Shown: positions 33,011 to 41,665 of the stretch, piece by piece
Layout of the letters: each line of letters begins with the position of its first letter
How positions within the stretch are numbered: the stretch's first letter is position 1
Assembly: GCF_035593305.1 (NCBI RefSeq)
Contig: NZ_CP141615.1
Coordinates: 2,201,722 to 2,265,721, forward strand
Direction: 5' to 3'
Source of the DNA: Limnochorda sp. L945t
GTDB lineage: Bacteria; Bacillota; Limnochordia; Limnochordales; Geochordaceae
DNA: 64,000 nt
Notes under the pieces: generated by a model
The model's input: only the letters and a program-made list of their open reading frames with translations
What the model was told of the DNA's origin: nothing
Database searches by the model: none
Position numbers and translations under genes: made by a program

Positions 33011-33634
33011 ATGCGCGCATGGTGGCGGCCGGTTTCGCGAGGGGCCGGCGTGAGGACGGGGCCCGTCGTCCGCGGCGCGCCGCTCGCAGGGTGGCTGGCG
33101 ACAGCCCTGGTGCTGGCCGGAGCGCGGCCTGCGGCGGCGCTGTTGCCCCCTCAACCTCAGTTGCAGTGGCGCGCCGGCTTCCTGTGGGGTCTCAACGAGC
33201 AGGTGCACGGCCTCGACTGGGGCGCGGGTGTCAAGCTTCCTCTGCAGCCGAGCGAGCTCGGCATCGCGACCCTCGGAGCGAGCATCCAGGGTGCCCTCAC
33301 GAGCGGCCCGGCGGAGTGGGACTTCCGGCTCTCGGCCCTCATAGAGTCATACCGGACCGGCCGCCCGAGCTTCGGCGTCTATTACACGCTGAGGCGTTTC
33401 CCCTTCCTGGACGGCACGCTCGCGGGCATCGGCTTGCGGTATGGCTCGCTGGCGGCGGCTTATTACCCGGCCATGTGGAACCGGGAGGTACCGGCGCTGG
33501 CCCCCGATCGCGCCGTATGGGTCGTGGAGCCGGGGTGGTTTTCGGGGCTCTACCTGCAGTTCCGCTACGCCGCCCTGAGCGACGGCGGGCCCTCCTCCCT
33601 GCGGCTCGCCGCCGGCCTCGAAGAGAACTGGTAG
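33011..33634 (+). CDS. Exported protein, possible outer-membrane beta-barrel
   Basis: I do not recognise this 207-residue protein. A twin-arginine-poor but basic N-terminus and hydrophobic stretch (LAGWLATALVLAGARPAAA) indicate export. The mature part is rich in short amphipathic strands with Tyr, Phe and Trp at alternating positions (QWRAGFLWGLNEQVHGLDWG, SFGVYYTLRRFPFLDGT, GLYLQFRYAALS) and ends in ..LAAGLEENW. A terminal aromatic residue on a strand is the hallmark of outer-membrane barrels. ATG 33011 has AGGAGG at 10 nt. If correct, the organism is diderm. Confidence 0.6.
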   Translation: MRAWWRPVSRGAGVRTGPVVRGAPLAGWLATALVLAGARPAAALLPPQPQLQWRAGFLWGLNEQVHGLDWGAGVKLPLQPSELGIATLGASIQGALTSGPAEWDFRLSALIESYRTGRPSFGVYYTLRRFPFLDGTLAGIGLRYGSLAAAYYPAMWNREVPALAPDRAVWVVEPGWFSGLYLQFRYAALSDGGPSSLRLAAGLEENW

Positions 33635-33661
33635 GCGGCCGGCCGGAGCCGGCGGCCCGGC

Positions 33662-35512
33662 TCAGGCCCGGGCACGGCCCCGGCCCGACCGGGAGCCCGC
33701 GGCTGAGAAGCTCAAGCTCACGGCCTCGCCGTCGGCGGAGAGCTCCTGGCCGGCCGCGAGCAGGGACATGGCCCGATCCCCCGTATAGATGGCGTAGCGG
33801 TACCCCTGCTCCGTCAAGAAGAGCTGGCGCTTGGCGGCGAAGCGCTGCTCGCTCGTGTCCTGAGTGATGACCGAGTAAAACCGGGCCACGTTGTCGCCGG
33901 CCTTCGGCCTCAGGATGCGGCCCAGGCGCTGGGCCTCTTCCTGGCGCGACCCGAAGGTCCCGGAGATCTGGATGGCCACGCTGGCGTCCGGCAGATCCAC
34001 GGCGAAGTTGGCGACCTTGGAGACCACCAGGGTCTTGAGCCGGCCGGCCTTGAAGTCGCCGTAGAGGGACTCGCGCTCGGCGTTGGGCGTCCGGCCCGTG
34101 ATGATGGGCGCCTCCAACAGCCGCGCCACCTCTTCGAGCTGGGAGAGGTACTGCCCGATGACCAGCACCTGCTGGTCGCGGTGATGCTCCACCAGGGCCT
34201 TCACCAGAGGGAGCTTCGCGGGGTTTTCCGAGGCGATGCGAAACTTCTCCCGGTCCTCCGCCACCGCGTAGCTCAGGCGCAGCGACTCGTCCAGCGGCAC
34301 CCGTATCTCGAAACACTCGGCCGTGGCGATCCACTGGCTCTTCTCCAGGTCGCGCCACGGCACGTCGTAGCGCTTGGGTCCGATGAGGCTGAAGACGTCG
34401 GCCTCCCGGCCGTCCTCCCGTACCAGGGTGGCCGTGAGGCCGAGCCGCCGCCGCGCCTGGATCTCCGACGTGATGCGAAACACGTCGGCCGGCAGCAGGT
34501 GCACCTCGTCGTAGATCACCAGGCCCCAATCGCGGCTGTTGAACAGAGCGAAGTGGGGGTAGTCGGTGTCTTCAGGCCCCCTGTGGGTCAGGATCTGATA
34601 AGTGGCAATCGTGACGGGCCGGATCTCCTTGGCCTCCCCGGTGTACTCCCCGATCTGGTCCTCCTCCAAGGTCGTCTTGTCGAGGAGCTCCGCCTTCCAC
34701 TGCCGCACGGCCGTCACGTTGGTGGAGAGGATCAGGGTCTGAGTAGAGGCCTTCTCCATGACGCCGAGACCGACGATGGTCTTGCCCGCGCCGCACGGAA
34801 GGACGATCACCCCGTTGCCCCCGCGCTCGCTGCCCTCCATCCAAAAGGCACGCACCGCCTCCTGCTGGTAGTCCCTCAGGCCGAACGGCCGGCCGGCGCG
34901 CGTGGTGGCCCGCAGGCGGATGGGGAGGGGCGCGCCCTCCACGTATCCCGCCAGGTCCTCCACCGGGTAGCCGATGTGCACCAGGACCTGCTTGACGTGG
35001 CCGCGCCAGCGCGCATCCACCGCCAGGCGCGTCGCGTCGAGCCGCTCGACGAGATAGGGCCGAAGGCGCGGGTGGTGGGCGATCTCCTCGAGGATGGAAC
35101 GATCGGCGCTCTCCAGGATCAGGTAGTCGACCTCGCGCCCGCTGCCGCGCCCGGCTCCCCTCCTACCCCGTACGCCTGCTCTCCCGGCCCGCACCCCGGA
35201 GGGCGCCACCAGTTTGACGAGCCCGTACCGGCGCATCGTATCCTGAATGCTCTGCTGGACGCCGAAGGGCACGTCGAACTTGCTGAACTCCTCCAGCGTC
35301 TCCAGCACGTCCTGCGCCGTGAGCCCGGCCGATGCGCCGTTCCACAACGAGAGCGGCGTGATCCGGTAGGTGTGGACGTGCTCCGGGCTTTTCACCAGCT
35401 CCGCGAAGCGGGCGAGCTCGTTGCGAGCAGCCTCGTAGCGCGGGTTGTCGACCTCCAGGAGCAGCTCGTGGTTGCTTTGAACGATGAGGGGGTTTTCAGG
35501 CCTGTACGCCAA
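33662..35512 (-). CDS. Bacterial XPB (ERCC3-like) DNA repair helicase
   Basis: This is a superfamily 2 3'-5' helicase related to eukaryotic XPB, acting in DNA damage repair. Landmarks are PLIVQSNHELLLEV at the start, VHTYRITPLSLWNGASAG, GVIVLPCGAGKT (Walker A), IYDEVHLL (DEVH), LTATLVREDGREADVF (RED motif) and SGTFGSRQEEAQRLGRILRP (motif VI). Length (about 616 residues) and order match Mycobacterium Ercc3. TTG 35512 is preferred because GAGGGG is 8 nt upstream; GTG 35521 has no proper spacing. It overlaps the gene upstream, as expected for a coupled pair. Confidence 0.93.
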   Translation of the reverse strand: MAYRPENPLIVQSNHELLLEVDNPRYEAARNELARFAELVKSPEHVHTYRITPLSLWNGASAGLTAQDVLETLEEFSKFDVPFGVQQSIQDTMRRYGLVKLVAPSGVRAGRAGVRGRRGAGRGSGREVDYLILESADRSILEEIAHHPRLRPYLVERLDATRLAVDARWRGHVKQVLVHIGYPVEDLAGYVEGAPLPIRLRATTRAGRPFGLRDYQQEAVRAFWMEGSERGGNGVIVLPCGAGKTIVGLGVMEKASTQTLILSTNVTAVRQWKAELLDKTTLEEDQIGEYTGEAKEIRPVTIATYQILTHRGPEDTDYPHFALFNSRDWGLVIYDEVHLLPADVFRITSEIQARRRLGLTATLVREDGREADVFSLIGPKRYDVPWRDLEKSQWIATAECFEIRVPLDESLRLSYAVAEDREKFRIASENPAKLPLVKALVEHHRDQQVLVIGQYLSQLEEVARLLEAPIITGRTPNAERESLYGDFKAGRLKTLVVSKVANFAVDLPDASVAIQISGTFGSRQEEAQRLGRILRPKAGDNVARFYSVITQDTSEQRFAAKRQLFLTEQGYRYAIYTGDRAMSLLAAGQELSADGEAVSLSFSAAGSRSGRGRARA

Positions 35513-37619
35513 GGTCGTCACCCCTCGACGAAGGCCATCGCCCCACCGTCACCGGCGAACCCCTCCCGCCGGCCGCCGAGGGCACCCCGCCTTCCCGATC
35601 CGCCGGAGCCGCAAGCCCGGGCTCGTTGCCGGGCGGCACGTACAGGAGATCCCGCCGGCCCCGGACGAGCGAAGGAGCAGGCCGCCGGTCGATCAACTGC
35701 CCGGCCTCGCGGGCCGAAAGGCGCGCGGCGTTTTCGAGCGCCGCTCCGACCTCCGCGGCCTTCTCCGCCGGGTACGGCACCCGGGTCCCCCGAACCCAGC
35801 GCCTGACCGGGTACCCGCTTGCCTCCGCCGCCTTGATCAGCATCGGCAGGTGGCGCCGCTCGATCCAAAGGGTATCCGGGGTGATGGCCTCCGCCACCAC
35901 TCCCATCTTGCGTGCCTGGTCGAGCACCGCCGCTTGCACGACGGCGTCGTCCGATCGCACCAGGATCCCATCCATCAGCTGCACCCGCCCGAGCGGCTTG
36001 AGGGCCTCCACCAGGGCGTAGCGCACGTTTTGGGGCAGCTCGTGGCGCGAAGACACCTCGAGCAGCGCCAGCACCTCCGCCGGCGTCCAACGCCCTGACC
36101 GCACGCCCGCCGCGCACCGCTCGACGTCCAGCCGGAGCTGGACCATACGGTCGGCCCGTACCACCTGGGACAGCTCGATGAGGCGAGAAAGCCGGTCCGG
36201 GCGCATGTGGCGCGGGGCGAGCAGCTCGAAGTTGGGCTCGACGAAAGCGTGCGGCTCGTCCTGAGGCAGGAGCCGTCCGAGCGCCTCCGCCAGGTCCTCG
36301 CCGGGCCGGTCCTCTTCTTCTGCCACCTGCCGCTCGCCGGCCTCCCGGGCTCCGGCCGCGTCGGCCTGCAGGTGACCGTTGCCCGCCGCCCCGTCGGGCG
36401 CAGGGGGTGCAGTGCCCGCCGGCGGCGTTGCCCGGCCATCCGCCTCGTCCCCGGCCCATGCCCGCTCGGCCTGGTCGTCGCCCTCGTCGTGCAGGGTAGC
36501 TGCCCGCAGCAATACCTTGGGATGGCTGAGGCCCTCCCAGAGTGCCCGCCCGATCCCGGTCAGGGCGAACGCCACGTTGGCGAGGGGCGGGAGGCCCTTG
36601 CGCTGGCTGGGAGCGGGCTTGATCGAGACGTTACCCGCCTGATCCGAAGGTGGCGGCTCCTCGCTCCACCTCACTTTCCACATGAAGACGGCGCCCAGCC
36701 ACGCCAGGCGCTGCAGGGTCCTCACCAGAGAGACCAGCCGGTAGGCCGGGTACGGCTCATCCTCGAAGTAGCTCACCGCCTCGGCGAAGCCCTTGATCCA
36801 GACTCCCCTGCCGGGCGCCGCCAGCCAGCGGGCTGCGTCCAGCACCAGCAGCGAGTCGACCTCGCTTCCGGCGAGCTGCCCCGCCCAGGCCGCCAGCAAA
36901 CGCGCAAGGCGCGGCCCCGGCGGCGCCTCCAGCCAGGCGGAGGCGAGCGGCCCCTCCTGCAATCGCTCTCCCTCTCCTGGAGAGACTTGAACGAGCCCCG
37001 CCCGGCGCGCGATCTCTACCAGGAAACCCGTCCGGGGCGGATAGCTCGTCACGGGGCCTGCATCCTGCACGGGCTGCTCCTTGACCGAAAGGTACTCGGC
37101 CAGCCGCCCCTGCGCCTTGCGCGTGAGCACCCCGGAAGGCGCGAGCTCCGCCTGCTCCGACCGGACGAACGCGATCAGGGCCGCCACGTCGTACAGGAAC
37201 GCCCCTGCGCTCTCGGCTCCCACCTCGTCGAACCTCTCGGTCGTGAAGGGGCTGTCCACGACGAACGTGATGGGTGGCTGCCGCGAATGAAGCGAGCGGG
37301 CCCCGATGGGCCACAGGACGGCACGCGCCTCGTCGGGGAGCATGTACAGGTCGTAACGGCGCTCCCGGATCAGCACGGCCAGCCCGGACCGGCGAGCCTC
37401 CCACAGCGCGAGCAGTGCATCCTGGCGCCGCCCGACCAGGGTGGCGACACGAGCAGTGGCCTGCTCGGCCCCGAGCCCGGCCAGCTCCGGCGCAGGCAAG
37501 CTCGCGCGTGAGAAAAGGAGGGTCAACAGCGCGGTGCGCCCCGCGGGCGACAGCGCGTGGTACGCATCCGAGTCGAGGTCAGCCGGCGAGAGACCCCCGG
37601 TCAACTGCCGGTACTCCAT
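35496..37619 (-). CDS. Helicase-associated protein, XPB partner (Helicase_C_3-like)
   Basis: This is a large protein of about 707 residues whose C-terminal region carries the helicase-associated/XPB-Ssl2 N-domain type pattern: EPHAFVEPNFELLAPRHMRP, LSRLIELSQVVRADRMVQLR and ELPQNVRYALVEALKPLGRVQL. The N-terminal half is helical with winged-helix-like stretches (SAYHALSPAGRTALLTLL-like, RRSGLAVLIRERRYDLYML). A Pro/Ala/Glu-rich linker lies at about 430-490. It has no Walker motifs. The same gene order, this family next to XPB, occurs in mycobacteria (Rv0862c-Rv0861c as I recall). ATG 37619 is used. Confidence 0.82.
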   Translation of the reverse strand: MEYRQLTGGLSPADLDSDAYHALSPAGRTALLTLLFSRASLPAPELAGLGAEQATARVATLVGRRQDALLALWEARRSGLAVLIRERRYDLYMLPDEARAVLWPIGARSLHSRQPPITFVVDSPFTTERFDEVGAESAGAFLYDVAALIAFVRSEQAELAPSGVLTRKAQGRLAEYLSVKEQPVQDAGPVTSYPPRTGFLVEIARRAGLVQVSPGEGERLQEGPLASAWLEAPPGPRLARLLAAWAGQLAGSEVDSLLVLDAARWLAAPGRGVWIKGFAEAVSYFEDEPYPAYRLVSLVRTLQRLAWLGAVFMWKVRWSEEPPPSDQAGNVSIKPAPSQRKGLPPLANVAFALTGIGRALWEGLSHPKVLLRAATLHDEGDDQAERAWAGDEADGRATPPAGTAPPAPDGAAGNGHLQADAAGAREAGERQVAEEEDRPGEDLAEALGRLLPQDEPHAFVEPNFELLAPRHMRPDRLSRLIELSQVVRADRMVQLRLDVERCAAGVRSGRWTPAEVLALLEVSSRHELPQNVRYALVEALKPLGRVQLMDGILVRSDDAVVQAAVLDQARKMGVVAEAITPDTLWIERRHLPMLIKAAEASGYPVRRWVRGTRVPYPAEKAAEVGAALENAARLSAREAGQLIDRRPAPSLVRGRRDLLYVPPGNEPGLAAPADREGGVPSAAGGRGSPVTVGRWPSSRGDDLGVQA

Positions 37620-37711
37620 GAGCGCCTCCCACTTTACCAGGATCGTCAGCCACCTATTCAGAATATCACAAAACGCCCCCGGGGCGACAAGAGGGAGGTC
37701 GGCGTCCAACG

Positions 37712-38653
37712 ATGACGAAAACCGAGCGGGTCCGTCGCGCACTGGCGGGAGAGGCGGTGGACCGGCCGCCCTTTTCCATATGGTTCCACTTCGGGACCCA
37801 ACATCTTCCCCCTTCGAAGACCGCGGCCATCCACCTCGATTTCTTCCGAGCTTACGACCTCGACTGGCTCAAAGTGATGAGCGATTACCGCTACCCCATG
37901 CCGGACGGGATGGAAGAGGTTGCGTCCCTTGCCGACCTGCGCCGTTTCCGTCGATTTGAAATGGATAGCGAGCCGTTTTCGCTCCAGCTCCAGGTGCTGA
38001 GACAAATCGGAGCCGCCCTCGGAAACGAGGCTCCGTTCGTCGAAACGGTCTTCAGCCCCTTCGGGGTGGCGAGACGCACGCTACGGGGCCACATGGACCG
38101 TCTCCGGCGGGAGTACCCGGATGCATTCAAAACGTTCCTGGAGTCGGTGACGGAGACCCTCCGGCACTACGTCCGAGCCGTGGCCCAAACCGGTGCCGCG
38201 GGGGTCTTCTTCTCCGTCAACGGGGCAGGCCAGGGAGAGATGAAGGAAAGGGATTTCGAGGAATGGGTGCTCCCCTACGACCTGGCCGTGCTGGCGACGG
38301 TCAACGAGCTTGCCAGGGAAGGCCGGTTCTATTTCAACGTCATCCACATCCACGGTGAAAGGCTGCGCTGGCGTCTCATCATGGATCAATATCCGGGACA
38401 GGTTTTCAACTGGTCGGTCCACCACTCCCCTCCGTCCTTCGCCCAGGCGCGACTTTTCACCCCGCGGCCCCTCATGGGCGGGATCGACGAGGTGGGTCTG
38501 TCGAGCAAGACCCCCTCGGAGGTGCGCCACCAGGTGCGCACCGCCATCGAGCAGGCGGGCGCGGCAGGGCTTTTCATCGCTCCCGGCTGCGCCGTCCCCA
38601 CCGACGTGCCGGCGGACCTGATCCGGGCGGCGGCCCAGGCGTGCCGCGCCTGA
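37712..38653 (+). CDS. Uroporphyrinogen decarboxylase-family (URO-D-like) protein
   Basis: This 313-residue TIM-barrel protein of the URO-D superfamily includes HemE and corrinoid-linked methyltransferases (MtaA/MtbA type). It begins MTKTERVRRALAGEAVDRPP, the standard opening, and shows GNEAPFVETVFSPFGVA, GAAGVFFSVNGAGQGEM, FYFNVIHIHGE and a C-terminal GLFIAPGCAVPTDVPADLIRA. The His and Cys near HIHGE and APGC would fit a zinc-dependent methyltransferase better than a decarboxylase. No corrinoid protein is adjacent. ATG 37712 follows GGGAGGT at 12 nt. Local GC looks slightly lower than the neighbours. Confidence 0.8.
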   Translation: MTKTERVRRALAGEAVDRPPFSIWFHFGTQHLPPSKTAAIHLDFFRAYDLDWLKVMSDYRYPMPDGMEEVASLADLRRFRRFEMDSEPFSLQLQVLRQIGAALGNEAPFVETVFSPFGVARRTLRGHMDRLRREYPDAFKTFLESVTETLRHYVRAVAQTGAAGVFFSVNGAGQGEMKERDFEEWVLPYDLAVLATVNELAREGRFYFNVIHIHGERLRWRLIMDQYPGQVFNWSVHHSPPSFAQARLFTPRPLMGGIDEVGLSSKTPSEVRHQVRTAIEQAGAAGLFIAPGCAVPTDVPADLIRAAAQACRA

Positions 38654-38662
38654 GCGGGGCCA

Positions 38663-39844
38663 TCACCGTCCCCACGGGCTGCCGTTGCGATACACGTAGA
38701 CGTCTTGAAGGGCGGCCACGTCCAGGTCGAACGTGCCCGTCTCGTCCTTGCGCGCGGCGACCAGGCGCCGGAGTGTTTGCACCGGCGCCTCCATCGCCCA
38801 CAGCGCCGTGCCGTCGTCGAGCTGCACCAGCACCCTGTCGCCGTCCGGGACGGGCACCCTCACCGAAAGGAGCATGCCCAGCACGCTCATGGCCATTACC
38901 GTCGGGAACTGGGGCGCCCGGGTGCCGTTGTACACGATCCCGTAGCCTGGCACGTACGTGCCCCCGGCCTGGGGCTCCTCGGCAAAGAGCTCTTCAGTGA
39001 CACGGTCCAGGGCCGCCTGGATGTCCTGCCATCCGGGCACCTCCCGCTGGCGCGACCGCCCATTGCGGTAAAACTCGTAGTGCCGTTCGGTCCAGGCCAG
39101 AGCGGACGACAGGTCCACCGTCTTGCCCTCGACGAGCTCCAGCAGGGCCCCCCGGGGATACCGGCGCAGCAGGTGCTCGCCCGGCGTCACCGCCTCGCTC
39201 ACCAGCACGGAGCTTGCGTCGAGGTACGGAAACGGCGCCATGATCTCCTTGGCGATCATCACGTCCGAAAACATCTCGAACGCCCGATCCTGGGGCGTCC
39301 GCAGCTCCGGCCGGGTGTAGCGTACCACCAGCCCGAGCCTCGGCACGAACCAGACCAGCGGCGAAAACGCGCCCTCCCGGTACAGACGCAACGTGATCTC
39401 GTCCAGCATCTCCCGGAAGGCGACGGGATCCACGGGCAGCCGCACATCCTGCTGCAGCGTCTGCGAGCTCGACGCCACAAGAGAGATCGTCTGGGTCACG
39501 TATCCGGCCCGGGAAACGATGAGGTGCACGGGTCCCGATCCGGTGCCCTCGAGCTCGAAGCGTCCCTGCTCGTCCGTCGTGGTCGAGAGCTTGCGCCGCG
39601 CCTCCTGCACTTGGGCCCCCGCTACGCCGGCACCGTAGGGATTGGTGACCGTCCCCTGGACGCGCCAGGTGACCGCGCCCGCTGCGTCCGGCGGGGCCGC
39701 ATCCTGGGCTTGCGCCTGCGGCGCTCCCACCAGGGCCCCCAGGGCCGCCATCGCCAGTGCGGCCGCAAGCCACGACCACGAGACCCCGCCCGCTGCTCTC
39801 CGCCTGCCCGCCCTCGCCCCTGGATGACCGGTCAATGGCCCCAT
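38663..39844 (-). CDS. Exported protein with carboxypeptidase regulatory-like domain
   Basis: This 393-residue secreted protein is of unknown role. A signal peptide (SWSWLAAALAMAALGALVG) precedes a CarboxypepD_reg/Ig-like domain at about 60-135 (VQGTVTNPYGAGVAGAQVQE, TTDEQGRFELEGTGSGPVHL, SRAGYVTQTISL). The rest, about 250 residues, has no family I can name; it contains LVWFVPRLGLVVRYTRPELR and VRVPVPDGDRVLVQLDDG. It is followed 14 bp upstream by another exported protein gene on the same strand, so the two likely form an operon and may act together at the envelope. Confidence 0.65.
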   Translation of the reverse strand: MGPLTGHPGARAGRRRAAGGVSWSWLAAALAMAALGALVGAPQAQAQDAAPPDAAGAVTWRVQGTVTNPYGAGVAGAQVQEARRKLSTTTDEQGRFELEGTGSGPVHLIVSRAGYVTQTISLVASSSQTLQQDVRLPVDPVAFREMLDEITLRLYREGAFSPLVWFVPRLGLVVRYTRPELRTPQDRAFEMFSDVMIAKEIMAPFPYLDASSVLVSEAVTPGEHLLRRYPRGALLELVEGKTVDLSSALAWTERHYEFYRNGRSRQREVPGWQDIQAALDRVTEELFAEEPQAGGTYVPGYGIVYNGTRAPQFPTVMAMSVLGMLLSVRVPVPDGDRVLVQLDDGTALWAMEAPVQTLRRLVAARKDETGTFDLDVAALQDVYVYRNGSPWGR

Positions 39845-39858
39845 CCTTTCGCGTTCAG

Positions 39859-40968
39859 TCAGCTACCCCCGTCCAGGCCGTCGATCTGCCAGGGCCCCTT
39901 GAGCTCCGGGCCTGCTGCGCCGGGTAGCACCAGGAGCTCCGACTCCTCCTGCCGCATGTAGCGCAGCCGGATCCGGTAGATCCTCCCGGAACGGTCGCTG
40001 AACAGGATGGACGCCGCCTCCCTGCCGACGCTCCCGCCCAAGAACAGGTAAGGCCCTGACTCCATCAGCAGGTACGGGCGCGTGGACTGGAGATACGAAC
40101 GCAGCTGCGTCTCGCTCTGCACGCCCATGACGCGGCGCCACTCGGCCGTGGTGAGCGAGAAGGCGTATCGCATGTCCCCCCGCCCCACGGCGGCCACGAA
40201 CGCCTCTGCCACGCCGAACGGCGTCAGCTCCGGAGCCCGCGGCTGCGCCTCGAAGGCGGACCGGGCCCGATCCCACCGGTACACCGTGACGGTGACGGCT
40301 CTGGCCGGCCTTCCCAACGGGTCGAGGGTGGCCGACTCAGGCACGCGCAAGACCGAGGTCTGTTCCGTGCCGAAGTCGAAGGTCCCGGCCTGGATGCGAG
40401 CGTACCCCTGGGCGTCGGTGTCGACCGTGATGATATCCGCCTGGACGGAGAGCACGGGTGGACCGCCCGACGCGCCGGTGCGCCCCGGTACCACCACGTA
40501 CAGCGCCGCCATGCGCTTGCCCGCTCCCGACGGAGCCCCGATGGCGAACGCCGAAGGCTCACCCGGGCCAAGGGGGATCAGGGCCAGCGTGTAGGCCGGG
40601 TACCCCGTGTCCACGACGGGCGTGAGATCCGTGAAGAGGTCGCGCTCCCCCTTCGGATCCCGGCTCATCACGGCGAACGCATGACGCTGCACCGGCTGGT
40701 CCGGCTCCTTGGGTGTTCCCGACACCCAGACCAGGCGCGCCGAACCGTCCGGGCTGTGGACCTCCTCGACCCGCAGCGAGCCGGGCGGCACCTTCCAGAT
40801 CCACGCCTGCCGTCGCGCCAGCAGCGTGACGATGCCCTGGGTGGAGAGATCGGCCTGATCGCGCCCGCCACCGAGCGCAGCGCGGCTCTCCTGCGCAGCC
40901 GACGCAAGGAGCGCGCACGCGACGGCCAGCAGCACGCCCAAGCTCCCAGGCCTCCATACCGACGGCAC
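39859..40968 (-). CDS. Exported hypothetical protein
   Basis: This 369-residue protein has an N-terminal signal peptide (LGVLLAVACALLASAAQESRA) and a soluble body. I recognise no family. It has a central beta-rich region (SVQADIITVDTDAQGYARIQ) and a C-terminal stretch, TPFGVAEAFVAAVGRGDMRY, that resembles the start of a DUF4878/NTF2-like fold, then IYRIRLRYMRQEESELLVL. It is transcribed with the carboxypeptidase-regulatory-domain gene. A lipoprotein Cys is not evident. Confidence 0.6.
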   Translation of the reverse strand: MPSVWRPGSLGVLLAVACALLASAAQESRAALGGGRDQADLSTQGIVTLLARRQAWIWKVPPGSLRVEEVHSPDGSARLVWVSGTPKEPDQPVQRHAFAVMSRDPKGERDLFTDLTPVVDTGYPAYTLALIPLGPGEPSAFAIGAPSGAGKRMAALYVVVPGRTGASGGPPVLSVQADIITVDTDAQGYARIQAGTFDFGTEQTSVLRVPESATLDPLGRPARAVTVTVYRWDRARSAFEAQPRAPELTPFGVAEAFVAAVGRGDMRYAFSLTTAEWRRVMGVQSETQLRSYLQSTRPYLLMESGPYLFLGGSVGREAASILFSDRSGRIYRIRLRYMRQEESELLVLPGAAGPELKGPWQIDGLDGGS

Positions 40969-41033
40969 GGTGGTTGGTCGTCCCCCTCCACTGCTGGCAT
41001 CGGCGCCGCAACGGAGGAGGATTTAGGAGCCGG

Positions 41034-41068
41034 GGGCCTCTTCCCCTGCCCGGAGAAGAGGCCCCCGC
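41034..41068. terminator. Strong hairpin between exported-protein operon and DUF2892 gene
   Basis: GGGGGCCTCTTC (41034-41045) pairs perfectly over 12 bp with GAAGAGGCCCCC (41057-41068). It lies in a 243-bp gap downstream of the leftward DUF2892 gene and 66 bp upstream of the leftward 40968 gene, so it may terminate the first. No T-tract follows. Confidence 0.55.
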
Positions 41069-41211
41069 GACGCAATGGATCTCCAATAAGCGAGAGAGGT
41101 GCCCACCCCGTTCCCACTGTCCACGCCTGCGTGCCGTCCGCTCGGGACAACGGGAGCCATGGTGCAGGCCAGTGGTTCGTGCCGCCGAGTGCCCGAGGCC
41201 GGGCACCGCTC

Positions 41212-41433
41212 TCACGCCTTCCTGGCGGAATCCGAGGACCTGGCGCCGGTGGTGCTGATGCCGCACGCTCCGTAAAGGGGGCAATACCCCGCGCCACCCG
41301 TGGCCACCAGCACGATGGCCAGCACCAGCGCCACCCAGCGGATCGGCTCGGCTACCAGGAGCGCCACCAGCAGTAGCGCCGCTCCCAGCGCCAGGCGGAT
41401 CCAGCGGTCGACTCGCCCCACATTGGACTGCAT
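41212..41433 (-). CDS. DUF2892 small membrane protein
   Basis: This 73-residue protein matches the DUF2892/YgaP-type membrane domain. It opens QSNVGRVDRWIRLALGAALL, has two helices (LLLVALLVAEPIRWVALVLA, AIVLVATGGAGYCPLYGACG) and keeps the GYCPLYGACGIST motif with two cysteines. These proteins often accompany rhodanese or sulfur-handling genes, but none is near here. ATG 41433 follows GAGGGG. Confidence 0.85.
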   Translation of the reverse strand: MQSNVGRVDRWIRLALGAALLLVALLVAEPIRWVALVLAIVLVATGGAGYCPLYGACGISTTGARSSDSARKA

Positions 41434-41604
41434 GGCCCCTCACCCTCCCCTGCCGCAGCCGCCTTCTCGGCGTTGTCGACGTCACACGGGCTATATACCC
41501 TACCCGGTACGCTATCCATCTACGTTCATACGATAGCATACCCCTCCCTTCACGGCAACCGGAAAGTGGCTCACCAGGAATTCGGCGGGCGGCGGCGTAT
41601 TGTT

Positions 41605-41622
41605 GCCTCACCCTGGTGAGGC
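41605..41622. promoter_or_regulatory. Operator-like palindrome upstream of the Liv-type ABC operon
   Basis: GCCTCACC and GGTGAGGC flank a CT spacer. The site lies 44 bp before the start of the binding-protein gene. A related CTCACCAGG half-site occurs at 41570-41578, and another (CTCACCAGGG) at 42797 just after that gene. A repressor or activator site for the transporter is plausible; no regulator gene is adjacent. Confidence 0.45.
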
Positions 41623-41665
41623 CGGGCCTCGAGTCTATACGGGATGGGGGGCACGTAGGCTATCC

